This document shows positions 38,591-47,621 of a stretch of DNA of 64,000 nt, one piece after another. The position numbers and the translations under genes were made by a program. How positions within the stretch are numbered: the first letter of the stretch is position 1; each line of letters begins with the position of its first letter. Below the pieces are notes generated by a model, which saw nothing but the letters and a program-made list of their open reading frames with translations, did not search any database and was not told the origin of the DNA. This DNA is from Pseudomonas sp. MPC6 (GTDB lineage Bacteria; Pseudomonadota; Gammaproteobacteria; Pseudomonadales; Pseudomonadaceae). The DNA is taken from the NCBI RefSeq assembly GCF_006094435.1, contig NZ_CP034783.1, positions 6,475,001 to 6,539,000 on the forward strand. Reading direction: 5' to 3'.

Positions 38591-39109
38591 GTGCCGTCAG
38601 TCCAAAGCCCCCAGAGTGAGCTCGTTGGCGCGTTGTATCGCGACCATCGCAGCTGGCTATTGGCCTGGCTGCGACGCAACGTGGCCTGTCCACAACGGGC
38701 CGAGGACCTGAGCCAGGACACCTTCGTCCGCCTGCTGGGCCGTGATGAACTCAAGGAACCTCGCGAACCGCGGGCGTTTCTGGTGGCGATCGCCAAGGGC
38801 CTGCTGTTCGACTATTTCCGCCGCGCCGCGCTGGAACAGGCCTACCTGACCGAACTGATGCTGATCCCCGAAGCCGAACAACCTTCGGTGGAAGAGCAAC
38901 AGCTGATCCTCGAAGACTTGAAAAACATCGACCGCCTGCTCGGCCAACTCTCGAGCAAGGCCCGGGCCGCGTTTCTCTATAACCGCCTCGACGGCCTCGG
39001 CCACGCGGAGATCGCCGAGCGCCTGGGCGTGTCGGTGTCGCGGGTGCGTCAATACCTGGCCCAGGGCATTCGTCAGTGCTACATCGCACTGTACGGTGAG
39101 CCGGTATGA
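38591..39109 (+). CDS. fiuI: Iron-starvation ECF sigma factor (FecI family)
   Basis: 172 residues from GTG 38591. Sigma region 2 (HRSWLLAWLRRNVACPQRAE, DLSQDTFVRLL, RAFLVAIAKGLLFDYFRRA) and region 4 (LDGLGHAEIAERLGVSVSRV) are present and no more, as in FecI-type ECF factors. It overlaps the FecR-type gene by 4 bp and should activate the receptor gene downstream when the siderophore is bound. The fiu name rests on gene order relative to creBCD as I recall it for PA0472-PA0470. Confidence 0.85.
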   Translation: MPSVQSPQSELVGALYRDHRSWLLAWLRRNVACPQRAEDLSQDTFVRLLGRDELKEPREPRAFLVAIAKGLLFDYFRRAALEQAYLTELMLIPEAEQPSVEEQQLILEDLKNIDRLLGQLSSKARAAFLYNRLDGLGHAEIAERLGVSVSRVRQYLAQGIRQCYIALYGEPV

Positions 39110-40077
39110 GCCCGGCCAGCTCCAAACCGGTGTCGGCGCAGGTGCTGGATGCCGCCATCGCCTGGCAACTGACCCTGGATGGCGGCAACCCGGTCGATCG
39201 CGAAGAATTCGCCAAGTGGCACGCCGCCCACGAAGAACATGCCCGGGCCTGGCGCCAACTGGGCATGCTCGATGCGCGCTTCAGCGTTGCCAACGGGCCG
39301 GCCCGCGCAGCCTTGCTGCAATCGCGCGAAAGCATTCGCCGACAGGTGCGCAAACTGGGCAGCGGCCTGGCGAGCGTCGTGGCCGTGATCGGCCTGGCGC
39401 TGTTCGCCGGTGATCGTTATCTGCCGCTCGACTATTGGCTGGCCGACCAGCGCACCGCCACTGGCGAGCAACGCACCCTGCGCCTGAGCGACGGCACGCT
39501 GGTCAGCCTCAACACCCACAGTGCCATGGACGTGCGCTTCGATGACAAGCAGCGGCTAATCATTCTGCAGGAAGGGGAAATCCTCGTCGAAACCGGGCAT
39601 GGCGATGCCCGGCCGTTCATCGTCGAAACCCGCGAAGGCAGCATGCGCGCACTGGGCACGCGGTTCCTGGTCAAGCGCGAGGAACAAGGCACGCGCCTGA
39701 GCGTACTGCAATCGGCGGTGGCCGCCCATCCGCAATCACGCCCTGAAGAACAGATTCTGCGCGAAGGCCAGCAAGTGCTGATACGCAACAACGGCCTCGA
39801 CCCGATCATCGCCCTCAACCTCGGTGCCGATGTCTGGACCCGCGGCATGCTGGTCGTGGACAACATGAGGCTGGAAGACTTGATCAAGGAACTTGGCCGT
39901 TATCGCCGCGGGCATCTGGGCGTTGCGCCCGAGATTGCCGACCTGCGAATCACCGGCAGTTTCCCGCTGCACGACACCGACCTGGCCTTGACCGCCTTGC
40001 TGCCGACCCTGCCGGTGCAGATCGAACAGCACACGCCCTGGTGGGTGACAGTGGCGAAGGCTCAAGCCAAGCCCTGA
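39106..40077 (+). CDS. fiuR: FecR-family anti-sigma factor/signal transducer
   Basis: 323 residues. N-terminal cytosolic sigma-binding DUF4880 domain (residues ~10-60, AIAWQLTLDGGNPVDREEF), one membrane helix around 88-105 (LASVVAVIGLALFAGDRYL), and periplasmic FecR domain (GEQRTLRLSDGTLVSLNTHS, IVETREGSMRALGTRFLVK) ending in a DUF4974 region that contacts the receptor. It carries the signal from the occupied TonB receptor to the sigma factor. Confidence 0.88.
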   Translation: MSPASSKPVSAQVLDAAIAWQLTLDGGNPVDREEFAKWHAAHEEHARAWRQLGMLDARFSVANGPARAALLQSRESIRRQVRKLGSGLASVVAVIGLALFAGDRYLPLDYWLADQRTATGEQRTLRLSDGTLVSLNTHSAMDVRFDDKQRLIILQEGEILVETGHGDARPFIVETREGSMRALGTRFLVKREEQGTRLSVLQSAVAAHPQSRPEEQILREGQQVLIRNNGLDPIIALNLGADVWTRGMLVVDNMRLEDLIKELGRYRRGHLGVAPEIADLRITGSFPLHDTDLALTALLPTLPVQIEQHTPWWVTVAKAQAKP

Positions 40078-40126
40078 GCAATGTTGTGCCTGCCAAGCCG
40101 CTTGTGTCTTGCGGTCAACACCAAAC

Positions 40127-40281
40127 CTGTAGGAGCCGGCTTGCCGGCGAAGGCGTCCTCATTGGCTATGCAAGGCTCGAGGCCGCCTTCGCTGGCAAGC
40201 CAGCTCCTACAGGGTTTTGCGTTGAACAGTAACGCTGTGAACATCACAGAACCTGTGGGAGCGTGGCTTGCCCGCGAAGAG
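40127..40281. repeat. Three REP units upstream of the siderophore receptor gene
   Basis: CTGTAGGAGCCGGCTTGCCG (40127 on), inverted TCGCTGGCAAGCCAGCTCCT (about 40189 on) and CTGTGGGAGCGTGGCTTGCC (40255 on). They fill most of the 320-bp gap between fiuR and the receptor; the remaining 110 bp before 40398 are AT-richer and should hold the sigma-dependent promoter. Confidence 0.85.
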
Positions 40282-40397
40282 GCCGGCAGCTTCACCGCAA
40301 TTGATGAATCGAAATTATTTTCATCCACCCCTGTCACTTTTGCATTCTCGTTCGGCACCTAGGCAATTGAGAAATATTTACATTCAGGAGCCGCCGT

Positions 40398-42836
40398 ATG
40401 TCCCGCTCGCTAGACACCTTGTTGCGCCCCGGTTTGCTGGCCGTCGCCATTGCCCTCTGTGCCCCTCTGGCCAGCGGTCAACTGATCGCCGCCGAACAGG
40501 CGTCCAGCGTTCGCGCCTACAACCTGCCGGCCGCGCCACTGGCCAGCACGCTGAACCAGATCGCCAGCCAGGCCGGCCTGGCGCTGTCGCTGAATCCATC
40601 CCTGGCGGCAGGCAAAACCTCGGCCCCTGTCCAAGGCCAGTTCGACGCTGCCGGCGCCCTGCGCGAAGCCCTGCGTGGCACCGGCCTGCAGCTGGAACAG
40701 AGCAGCGCTGGCACCTATAGCCTGGTGGCCGTGCCCGAGGGGGTGATGGCGCTGCCGGAAACCGCCGTCATCGGCGTGGAAAACACCGAGAGCGCCTGGG
40801 GCCCGGTGGAAGGCTACCTGGCCACCCGCACCGCCGCCGGCACCAAGACTGACACCGCCCTGGTCGAAGCCCCGCGTTCGATTTCGGTCGCCACCCGGCA
40901 GCAGATGGACGACCGCAAAGTGCAAAACATCGATGATGCCGTGCGCTACATGCCCGGGATCACCGCCAGCAGCTACGGCAGCGACACCCGCGCCGACTGG
41001 CTGCGGGTGCGCGGTTTCGAACCGACGCAATTCCTCGACGGCCTGCCGCTGCCCAAAGGCGTGTACGCCAACCCGAAACAGGAAACCTGGAACCTGGATC
41101 GCCTCGCCCTGCTGCGCGGCCCGGCTTCGTCGGTGTACGGCCAGACCCCGCCAGGCGGTTTGCTGGACATGGTCAGCCGCCGCCCCAGCGCCGAGTCGAG
41201 CAACGAAATCCAGGTGCAATACGGCAGCGACAACCATCGCCAGATCAACTTCGCCAGCACCGGCAAGATCGACGAGGAAGGCCGATTCCTCTACGGCCTG
41301 AGCGGCGTGATACGCGACAGCGGCACCCAGATCGACCACGTCGACAACAAACGCTACAACATTGCGCCGAGCCTGACCTGGAACATCGACGACGACACCC
41401 GCTTCACCCTGCTCACGCAGTTCACCCGTGACGATACCGGAACCACCAGTCAGTTCTATCCCATCCAGGGCACCAAGATCGACATGCCCTTCGGCAAGAT
41501 CTCCCACCACAAGAATCTGGGTGATCCGAATTACGAATACTACGACCGCACCTACTACGCACTGGGCTACGCCTTCGAACATCGGCTGAACGACGTATGG
41601 CAGTTCCGGCAAAATCTGCGCTACACCAAGTCTGATCTGTCGTTCCAGGCAATCACCGTCAACAGCTACTTCCCGGAGTTTGGACTGGTCGTCGACGATG
41701 AAGGCAATACCGGGCGGGGCACCACCAATGTGGACGAAGATATCAGCCAGTTCGCGGTGGATAACAATTTCCAGGGCGACTTTGCCACTGGCGATATCCA
41801 ACATACGCTGCTGATCGGGCTCGACCACCAGCGTAACAACACCAACTACACCTCAATCTTCGGTTCCGCCCCAAGCATCAACGTCAATCACCCGGAATAT
41901 GGCTTGCCGATCACACGCCCACCTCGCTCCGCAGCATTCTATGACTACGACCAAAAAACTCGTCAGACCGGACTGTACATCCAGGACCAGATGGCTCTGG
42001 ACCAATGGCGCCTGACCGTGGGTGGGCGTGAGGATTGGGTCCACACCGGGACTAAATTCTTTAACAAAGGCGATGCCACCAACACCGAGCGCGACAAGAA
42101 ATTCAGCGGCAACGCGGCAATCAGCTACGTGTTCGACAACGGTTTCGTGCCCTACTTGTCCTACGCCGAATCATTCCAGCCGACCAGCAACGCCACGGCG
42201 TCACCGACCGACTCGTTCAAGCCGACCGAGGGCAAACAATGGGAACTGGGCATCAAGTACCAACCGCCTGGCAGCAACACCCTGCTGACCGCTGCGGTGT
42301 ACAACCTGACCCAGAAAAACGTCTCCGTCACTACCACCAACTCGGACAACGTGCCGATCACCAGCCAAACCGGTGAAGTCAAAGTCAAAGGCCTGGAACT
42401 GGAAGCCGTTTCAGACGTGACCGACAACCTCAAGGTCATCGCCGCCTACACCCTGGCCAAGTCCGAAGTGCAAAAAGGCGACTTCAAAGGCAACCGCCTG
42501 CAACTGATGCCCAACCAACAGGCCTCGCTGTGGGCCGATTACACCTGGCACAACGGCGTGCTGGACGGCTTCGGCATCGGCGCCGGCGCGCGTTACACCG
42601 GCAATACCTACGGCGATCAGGGCAATACCTGGCTGGGCAAGGCCGACGCCTACACCGTGTTCGATGCAGCGGTGCATTACGACCTGGGGCGTCTGGATAA
42701 CAGCCTCAAAGGCGCCTCCCTGGCACTCAACGCGACCAACCTGTTCGACAAGGACTACATCTCCACCTGCGACAGTTTTTATTGCTACTACGGCGACCAA
42801 CGCAGTGTCGTCGCCAGTGCCACGTACAAGTGGTAA
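40398..42836 (+). CDS. fiuA: TonB-dependent siderophore receptor with signalling domain (ferrichrome type)
   Basis: 812 residues. Signal peptide (~1-32), secretin/TonB N-terminal STN signalling domain (~38-115, YNLPAAPLASTLNQIASQAG), plug (~150-270, VEAPRSISVATRQQMDDRK, LRVRGFEPTQFLDGLPLPKG) and 22-strand outer membrane barrel ending in a terminal aromatic (ATYKW). The late CDSFYCYYG loop with two cysteines is typical of hydroxamate receptors (FhuA, FoxA, FiuA). The STN domain fits signalling through the adjacent FecR protein. Ferrichrome is the probable ligand by synteny; ferrioxamine is the alternative. Confidence 0.85.
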   Translation: MSRSLDTLLRPGLLAVAIALCAPLASGQLIAAEQASSVRAYNLPAAPLASTLNQIASQAGLALSLNPSLAAGKTSAPVQGQFDAAGALREALRGTGLQLEQSSAGTYSLVAVPEGVMALPETAVIGVENTESAWGPVEGYLATRTAAGTKTDTALVEAPRSISVATRQQMDDRKVQNIDDAVRYMPGITASSYGSDTRADWLRVRGFEPTQFLDGLPLPKGVYANPKQETWNLDRLALLRGPASSVYGQTPPGGLLDMVSRRPSAESSNEIQVQYGSDNHRQINFASTGKIDEEGRFLYGLSGVIRDSGTQIDHVDNKRYNIAPSLTWNIDDDTRFTLLTQFTRDDTGTTSQFYPIQGTKIDMPFGKISHHKNLGDPNYEYYDRTYYALGYAFEHRLNDVWQFRQNLRYTKSDLSFQAITVNSYFPEFGLVVDDEGNTGRGTTNVDEDISQFAVDNNFQGDFATGDIQHTLLIGLDHQRNNTNYTSIFGSAPSINVNHPEYGLPITRPPRSAAFYDYDQKTRQTGLYIQDQMALDQWRLTVGGREDWVHTGTKFFNKGDATNTERDKKFSGNAAISYVFDNGFVPYLSYAESFQPTSNATASPTDSFKPTEGKQWELGIKYQPPGSNTLLTAAVYNLTQKNVSVTTTNSDNVPITSQTGEVKVKGLELEAVSDVTDNLKVIAAYTLAKSEVQKGDFKGNRLQLMPNQQASLWADYTWHNGVLDGFGIGAGARYTGNTYGDQGNTWLGKADAYTVFDAAVHYDLGRLDNSLKGASLALNATNLFDKDYISTCDSFYCYYGDQRSVVASATYKW

Positions 42837-42908
42837 TTGCTTGATCTGACACGCTCGATACCCAGGCCGTCCTACGAGGACGGCTTTGGTATTTCTGAAG
42901 GCCATGAA

Positions 42909-44039
42909 ATGAAAAGTAAAACAATTCGCCGCTGGTCCTTCGTCCACACCTGGACCAGCCTGATCTGCACCGTGTTCCTGCTGATGCTGGCGCTGACCGG
43001 CCTGCCGCTGATCTTCCATCACGAGATCGACCACCTGTTGGGCGATGCCGCCGAGTTGAAGGCAATGCCGGCGGACACCCCGCAGCTGAACCTGCAGCAG
43101 TTGGTGCAGGCGGCCGAAAAACATCGTCCCGGCGAAGTCATGCAGTACTTCGGCTTCGAAGAAGACGAGCCCAACGCCGCGATCGCGATCATGGCGGCCA
43201 CGGCCGGCACCGAGCCGAACTCGTCGCACACCTTCATGCTCGACGCCCGCACCGGCGAAGCGCTGGAGATGCCGTCGGCCAACGGCGGTTTCATGATGGT
43301 GATGCTGCGCCTGCACGTGGACATGTTCGCCGGCCTGCCGGGCAAGCTGCTGCTGGCGTTCATGGGGCTGCTGTTCGTGGTCGCGATCGTCTCCGGCACC
43401 GTGCTTTACCTGCCGTTCATGCGTCGCTTGAAATTCGCCACCGTGCGCCAGGACAAATCCACCCGCCTGCGCTGGCTCGACTTGCACAACCTGATCGGCG
43501 TGGTCACCCTGACCTGGGCCCTGGTGGTCGGCGTGACCGGCGTCATCAGCGCCTGCGCCGACCTGCTGATCGCCGCCTGGCGCAACGACAGCCTCAGCGC
43601 CATGATCGCACCGTACCGCGATGCGCCAGCGCTGACGCAACTCGCTCCGGCGACACGTTTGCTCGACATCGCCAAAGACGTCGCGCCCGGCATGCAACCG
43701 GACTTCATCGCCTTCCCCGGCACCCGGTTTTCCAGCGAGCACCATTACGCCGTGTTCATGAAAGGCAGCACGCACCTGACTTCGCATCTGTTGACACCGG
43801 TGCTGATCGACGCCAGCACCCTGCAAGTCACCGCCGTGGCCGAACGGCCGTGGTACATGGACGCCATGGGCATGTCGCAGCCCCTGCACTTCGGTGATTA
43901 CGGTGGCATGCCGATGAAAATCCTCTGGGCGACCCTGGATGTGCTGACCATCATCGTGCTCGGCAGCGGTGTTTACTTGTGGGTCGTGCGGCGCAAGGCC
44001 GCCAGACCTGTCCATGAAAACGCGGAGGCTCAAGCGTGA
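42909..44039 (+). CDS. PepSY-domain inner membrane protein (siderophore-iron reductase type)
   Basis: 376 residues from ATG 42909. Four membrane helices (about 15-40, 155-180, 205-230, 350-370) and paired PepSY regions. Conserved histidines in FVHTWTSLICT, FHHEIDH, LRLHVDMFAG and LDLHNLIG are the candidate heme ligands of this family. It follows a hydroxamate receptor gene by 72 bp. FoxB-type homologues help release iron from ferrioxamine or ferrichrome at the inner membrane; that role is inferred from context. Confidence 0.85.
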   Translation: MKSKTIRRWSFVHTWTSLICTVFLLMLALTGLPLIFHHEIDHLLGDAAELKAMPADTPQLNLQQLVQAAEKHRPGEVMQYFGFEEDEPNAAIAIMAATAGTEPNSSHTFMLDARTGEALEMPSANGGFMMVMLRLHVDMFAGLPGKLLLAFMGLLFVVAIVSGTVLYLPFMRRLKFATVRQDKSTRLRWLDLHNLIGVVTLTWALVVGVTGVISACADLLIAAWRNDSLSAMIAPYRDAPALTQLAPATRLLDIAKDVAPGMQPDFIAFPGTRFSSEHHYAVFMKGSTHLTSHLLTPVLIDASTLQVTAVAERPWYMDAMGMSQPLHFGDYGGMPMKILWATLDVLTIIVLGSGVYLWVVRRKAARPVHENAEAQA

Positions 44040-44215
44040 AGCCACGGCAGTCGAACTTCTGGAAGGTCTTCGCCACGCCCACGGTCATTGCCCTGCTCAG
44101 CGGCGCGGGGTTGTTTGCCGCGTTGCTGGGCGACGGCGTATGGGATGCCTTGAGCTGGCTGGGGCTGGGCGTCCCCGCAATCCTAGCCCTTCGCGGCTTG
44201 ATGCAACGCCCCTGA
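44036..44215 (+). CDS. Small membrane protein of the siderophore operon
   Basis: 59 residues from GTG 44036, overlapping the PepSY stop (GTGA). Starts MKPRQSNFWKVFATPTVIAL and has two hydrophobic helices (about 14-32 and 38-53) with a short charged N-terminus. No named domain. Coupled translation suggests it is a subunit or helper of the PepSY protein. Confidence 0.8.
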   Translation: MKPRQSNFWKVFATPTVIALLSGAGLFAALLGDGVWDALSWLGLGVPAILALRGLMQRP

Positions 44216-44240
44216 CGTTTTGCATGGTCATCACATCCCC

Positions 44241-44336
44241 CTGTAGGAGCCGGCTTGCCGGCGAAGGCGCCCTAGAGCCTGGCGCAAGATTCGAAGACGC
44301 ATTCGCCGGCAAGCCGGCTCCTACAGAGTTCGGTTC
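44241..44336. repeat. REP doublet
   Basis: CTGTAGGAGCCGGCTTGCCG (44241 on) and TTCGCCGGCAAGCCGGCTCC (about 44312 on), inverted, 45 bp apart. Confidence 0.88.
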
Positions 44337-44387
44337 GCGAAAATTACGCGCTATGCTGCCGACACTGCCACTGACCGAGACGCTGCC

Positions 44388-45017
44388 ATGTCCGCCCCAA
44401 GCATGACCCTCTACCACAACCCCCTATCGCCCTTCGTTCGCAAAGTCATGGTGCTGCTCCACGAAACCGGCCAACAAAACCGCGTGGCCCTGCAAAACTG
44501 CGTGCTGACGCCAGTCGACCCGGACCTTGCACTGATCGGCGACAACCCCCTGGGCAAAATCCCGGCCCTGCGCCTGGCCGACGGCAACGTCATCCATGAC
44601 AGCCGGGTCATCCTCGACTACCTCGACCACCAACACGTCGGCAACCCCCTCATCCCCCGCGACGGCTCGGCCCGCTGGCGGCGCATGACCCTCGCCTCCA
44701 TGGCCGACGGGATCATGGACGCGGCGGTGCTGACCCGCTACGAAGTGGCCCTGCGCGCACCGGAAAAACACTGGGACGAATGGCTGGACGGCCAACGCGA
44801 CAAGATCCGCCGCACCCTGGCGCTGCTGGAAAAAGACGCGATCGCCGAGCTGACCAGTCATTTCGATGTGGCGGCCATCAGCGTGGCCTGTGCATTGGGT
44901 TATCTGGATTTGCGTCACCCGGACCTAGACTGGCGTGAAGCGAATCCCAAGCTGGCGGGCTGGTATTTCGAGGTGAGCCAGCGGCCGTCTATGTTGGCGA
45001 CGATGCCCAAGGTTTGA
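44388..45017 (+). CDS. Glutathione S-transferase family protein
   Basis: 209 residues. N-terminal thioredoxin-like domain (MTLYHNPLSPFVRKVMVLLH, NPLGKIPALRL, VIHDSRVILDYLD) and helical C-terminal domain with the ISVACALGYLDLRHPDLDW core and hydrophobic staple. Ser at the SPFVRK position is the probable glutathione-activating residue. Substrate unknown. Single gene between REPs. Confidence 0.9.
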   Translation: MSAPSMTLYHNPLSPFVRKVMVLLHETGQQNRVALQNCVLTPVDPDLALIGDNPLGKIPALRLADGNVIHDSRVILDYLDHQHVGNPLIPRDGSARWRRMTLASMADGIMDAAVLTRYEVALRAPEKHWDEWLDGQRDKIRRTLALLEKDAIAELTSHFDVAAISVACALGYLDLRHPDLDWREANPKLAGWYFEVSQRPSMLATMPKV

Positions 45018-45149
45018 CGCCAGCAAGAGCAGATTTATTGATGAGCATAAACAGCGGGCCAGATTTGAACCAAACAAAACTGTCCCGCTTCGTATTCTAA
45101 AAAACCGTCCTTACCTGCCATTATTTTTTGTGCTCGCCTCAACTTCCCT

Positions 45150-45175
45150 GTGGGAGCGAGCTTGCTCGCGATGGC
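45150..45175. repeat. Single REP unit
   Basis: TGTGGGAGCGAGCTTGCTCG followed by CGATGG, unpaired, in the gap after the GST gene and just before the end of the leftward DUF gene. Confidence 0.75.
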
Positions 45176-45189
45176 GGTATCACCGTCGC

Positions 45190-45552
45190 CTAATGACCTG
45201 GATCAGACTCAGCTTTCTTCATCCCCAGACAATCAATCGACCGATCAACCATGGCCTTGGCGATCTCCAGCAAATGCCAGACGGAAAACACCATGGCCCT
45301 GTCTGCGCCTTTGAGGTGCTCGCCGCACTGATAGGCGGTGACCGAGGCACAGCGCAGCAGGTCGGCGACATAGAGTTGGGTATCTTCGAAACTCACATCA
45401 TCACTGACGTTGTAGAACCGGAGCTCATCCGGTGCCGACGGTTGTTCGCCGGTCAGGTAGAAATCGATCGCCCGATAGAGTGCGGAGCGGTCTCTGGGCA
45501 GTTCGTCGTTTTCGGTTGGATTGGAAGGTGGATCGGGAACTGATCGTTTCAT
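45190..45552 (-). CDS. Small DUF3077/DUF6124-like protein of unknown function
   Basis: 120 residues from ATG 45552 (MKRSVPDPPSNPTENDELPR). The C-terminal half (VSFEDTQLYVADLLRCASVT, YQCGEHL, WHLLEIAKAMVDRSIDCLG) has the helical pattern of small Pseudomonas-restricted DUF families that occur in several copies per genome. Family assignment is tentative and no function is known. Its upstream region carries TTTAGTAGGC 40 bp before the start, the same core found upstream of the two Rhs-core genes. Confidence 0.7.
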   Translation of the reverse strand: MKRSVPDPPSNPTENDELPRDRSALYRAIDFYLTGEQPSAPDELRFYNVSDDVSFEDTQLYVADLLRCASVTAYQCGEHLKGADRAMVFSVWHLLEIAKAMVDRSIDCLGMKKAESDPGH

Positions 45553-45592
45553 CTGTGTTGCTCCTATTGCTACGTGGGAGCCGACACTTCTC

Positions 45593-45636
45593 GCCTACTA
45601 AACGATGGGTGGCAGCTGTGCGTAGGTTAGTAGGCC
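45593..45636. promoter_or_regulatory. Inverted TTAGTAGGC elements upstream of the DUF gene
   Basis: GCCTACTAAAC at 45593-45603 and GGTTAGTAGGCC at 45625-45636 are inverted copies of one 9-bp core (TTAGTAGGC). The copy read on the minus strand lies 40 bp upstream of the ATG at 45552. A degenerate third copy, GGCTACTAAACCC, lies at about 45748. The core is shared with elements at 49808 and 52237. Confidence 0.5.
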
Positions 45637-46139
45637 GGTCAATAGGAAACCCGGTGCATCCGAAGATGCCCCACACACAGCCGCCATATTCAATACCCGG
45701 CAACATTGCCGGGCATGAGCATGAAAACGCTATGCACCTATTGGTCCGGGCTACTAAACCCGATCACTGATGAGCAGTGACGGACGAAGACTAGGCACGG
45801 AAATCTGTCGGCGCAAGCGTGCGGAATAATCTAGGAAACGTCCTGCAAAGGGAAGGGATTAGCCCTGTAGGAAGCCTGTTTTTCCTGTAGGAAAACTTAC
45901 TTTTTTACGAGAGAAATCCTCTGTGCGAAGCAACGACGGAACAGATTTATTTAACCCGTTACCAGGCAGCTCCCCTCACTGACCCCTTGGTGAACAAACC
46001 CGCACACACTTCATCTTTGTGGAAGCGAGACCGGCTTGCCGGCGAAGGCACCAAACCGAATCTGCTGGAAACAACATCGCAACCCGCGTCGCCAACGCTT
46101 CCCCCTCCCGCTGATCTTCGCGCAATCCCACGGACCGGC
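45637..46139. other. Non-coding stretch between the DUF gene and creD
   Basis: No convincing gene. Contains a hairpin CCCGGCA-ACAT-TGCCGGG (45696-45713) without a T run, a degenerate TAGTAG element near 45748, two direct copies of CCTGTAGGAA at 45864-45873 and 45884-45893 (20-bp period) followed by AT-rich DNA, and a REP fragment (CCGGCTTGCCGGCGAAGGC) near 46031-46049. Confidence 0.5.
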
Positions 46140-47510
46140 TCATTCCACCGCCCCGATGTCGAACGCCAGTGGCTTGGCAGTCTTCTGCCCAACCCCATAC
46201 CAATCCAGTTTCCGCGTCAGCACCATAAACACGCCCAGCAACCCGAACAGCAACAGCGAGCCCATCAACAGCGCGTAATCCTCTGCACTCAACAACCCAT
46301 AGAGCAAGCCATACAAGGCCGCCAACCCGGCCGAAAAACTCAGCCCGTGACGCACGCTACGCAGTACGTGGCATACATAGAAGCCGATCAGCAACACACA
46401 GGCGCTCGCCGATAACAGATACGCCAAGGCAAAGCCGATATGTTCGGCAAGCGACAACAGCAGCAGATAAAACAACGCCAGGGCCACGCCGACCAGGGCA
46501 TATTGCACCGGGTGCACCGCCAGGCTTTTCAGCACTTCGAAGAGGAAGAAACCCGCGAACGTCAGGACAATAAACAACAGCGCGTATTTGATCGCCCGAT
46601 CGCTTTTCAGGTACTGGTCCACCGGGTCGATGAAGCTCACGCCAAAGCTGCGGCCGCTGAATGCTTCGCAACCGCTGCCCGACACGCAGCTGTTCAGGGC
46701 TTCTTGCAAGTTGGTGGAGAAAAACGAGGTTTGCCAACTGGCAGTGAACCCCAGGTCGGTGACTTCGCGCTGAGCCGGCAGGTAGTTGCCGATGAAGCTC
46801 GGATGCGGCCAGTTGGCGGCCAGCGATACCTTGCTGGTTTTGCCCACCGGCACGACTTGTAACTGACCGGTGCCTTGCAGGCGCAGGTCAAAACCAAAGG
46901 TCAGTTCCGTTGGCTGCCCGGCGTCCAGGGCCGGCAGCGTTACGTGTACGCCTTCACCCAACCAGCGAACCTGGGTGCCTGGAATGAAGTCCAGACGTTG
47001 GCCGTCCAGCTCCAGTTTCAAGGCGTTCTCGATGCCGCGAATATCGCTGATACCGACGGCAAGGAACGGCTGATCGAACTGGTAATCGTTGAAGTCTTCC
47101 TTGATCCCCAATTGCGCTGGCAGCGAAAAATGCCCACTGATGCGATTGTCGGCGTGGAACAATCGCGCTTCATAAATGCCCCGTTTACGCAGTTCAGTCT
47201 GAACCTGGCCATCGAGCTCGAAGCGCTCAGGCAGGAAATACAGGCGACCTCGTTCCTCACCGAGTTCCTGATAGCGCTGGTTGGTTTTCTCGTTGAGTTT
47301 CCAGGTGCGGACCACCTTGCGATAGGGCACCACCATCAGCGGGCCGCTCAGTAGTTGGCTGTAACTGGAGCTGCGGGCGATGTCTTCGAGCACGCCATCG
47401 CGCAGTTGCTGGCGGTCCTGGATTACGCCGCTGATCATCAGCAACGGGATGAGCAACAACAGCATCAGCAGGGCAATGGCCCCGAGTTTGAGGGTCAGGC
47501 TTCGGTTCAT
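46140..47510 (-). CDS. creD: Inner membrane protein CreD
   Basis: 456 residues. One N-terminal helix (~8-30), a large periplasmic domain (~31-310), then several C-terminal helices (~310-440), the CreD layout. Family segments: QDRQQLRDGVLEDIARSSSY, GPLMVVPYRKV, and HPVQYALVGVALALFYLLLL. It is the main output of the CreBC system; loss alters envelope integrity and beta-lactam response in Pseudomonas and Aeromonas. GGGAGCG precedes the ATG. It follows creC by 111 bp. Confidence 0.94.
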   Translation of the reverse strand: MNRSLTLKLGAIALLMLLLLIPLLMISGVIQDRQQLRDGVLEDIARSSSYSQLLSGPLMVVPYRKVVRTWKLNEKTNQRYQELGEERGRLYFLPERFELDGQVQTELRKRGIYEARLFHADNRISGHFSLPAQLGIKEDFNDYQFDQPFLAVGISDIRGIENALKLELDGQRLDFIPGTQVRWLGEGVHVTLPALDAGQPTELTFGFDLRLQGTGQLQVVPVGKTSKVSLAANWPHPSFIGNYLPAQREVTDLGFTASWQTSFFSTNLQEALNSCVSGSGCEAFSGRSFGVSFIDPVDQYLKSDRAIKYALLFIVLTFAGFFLFEVLKSLAVHPVQYALVGVALALFYLLLLSLAEHIGFALAYLLSASACVLLIGFYVCHVLRSVRHGLSFSAGLAALYGLLYGLLSAEDYALLMGSLLLFGLLGVFMVLTRKLDWYGVGQKTAKPLAFDIGAVE

Positions 47511-47621
47511 GGGACGCTCCCTGTTTGGATAGGGAGAGTCTGGTGTGGGGGTGTGGGGGTTTTATGTGGGGAATATGGAGACTGTGTGGAGACTGGGCCG
47601 GCGAAGGGGCGCAACTCGGTC

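Noticed and set aside
45715..45780. Short frame starting MSMKTLCTYWSG near the TAGTAG elements
   Set aside because: About 21 codons with no convincing ribosome-binding site or family resemblance.
47511..47621. CreB recognition box (TTCAC-N6-TTCAC) before creD
   Set aside because: Only a G-rich tract (GTGTGGGGGTGTGGGGG) is present; no match on either strand.
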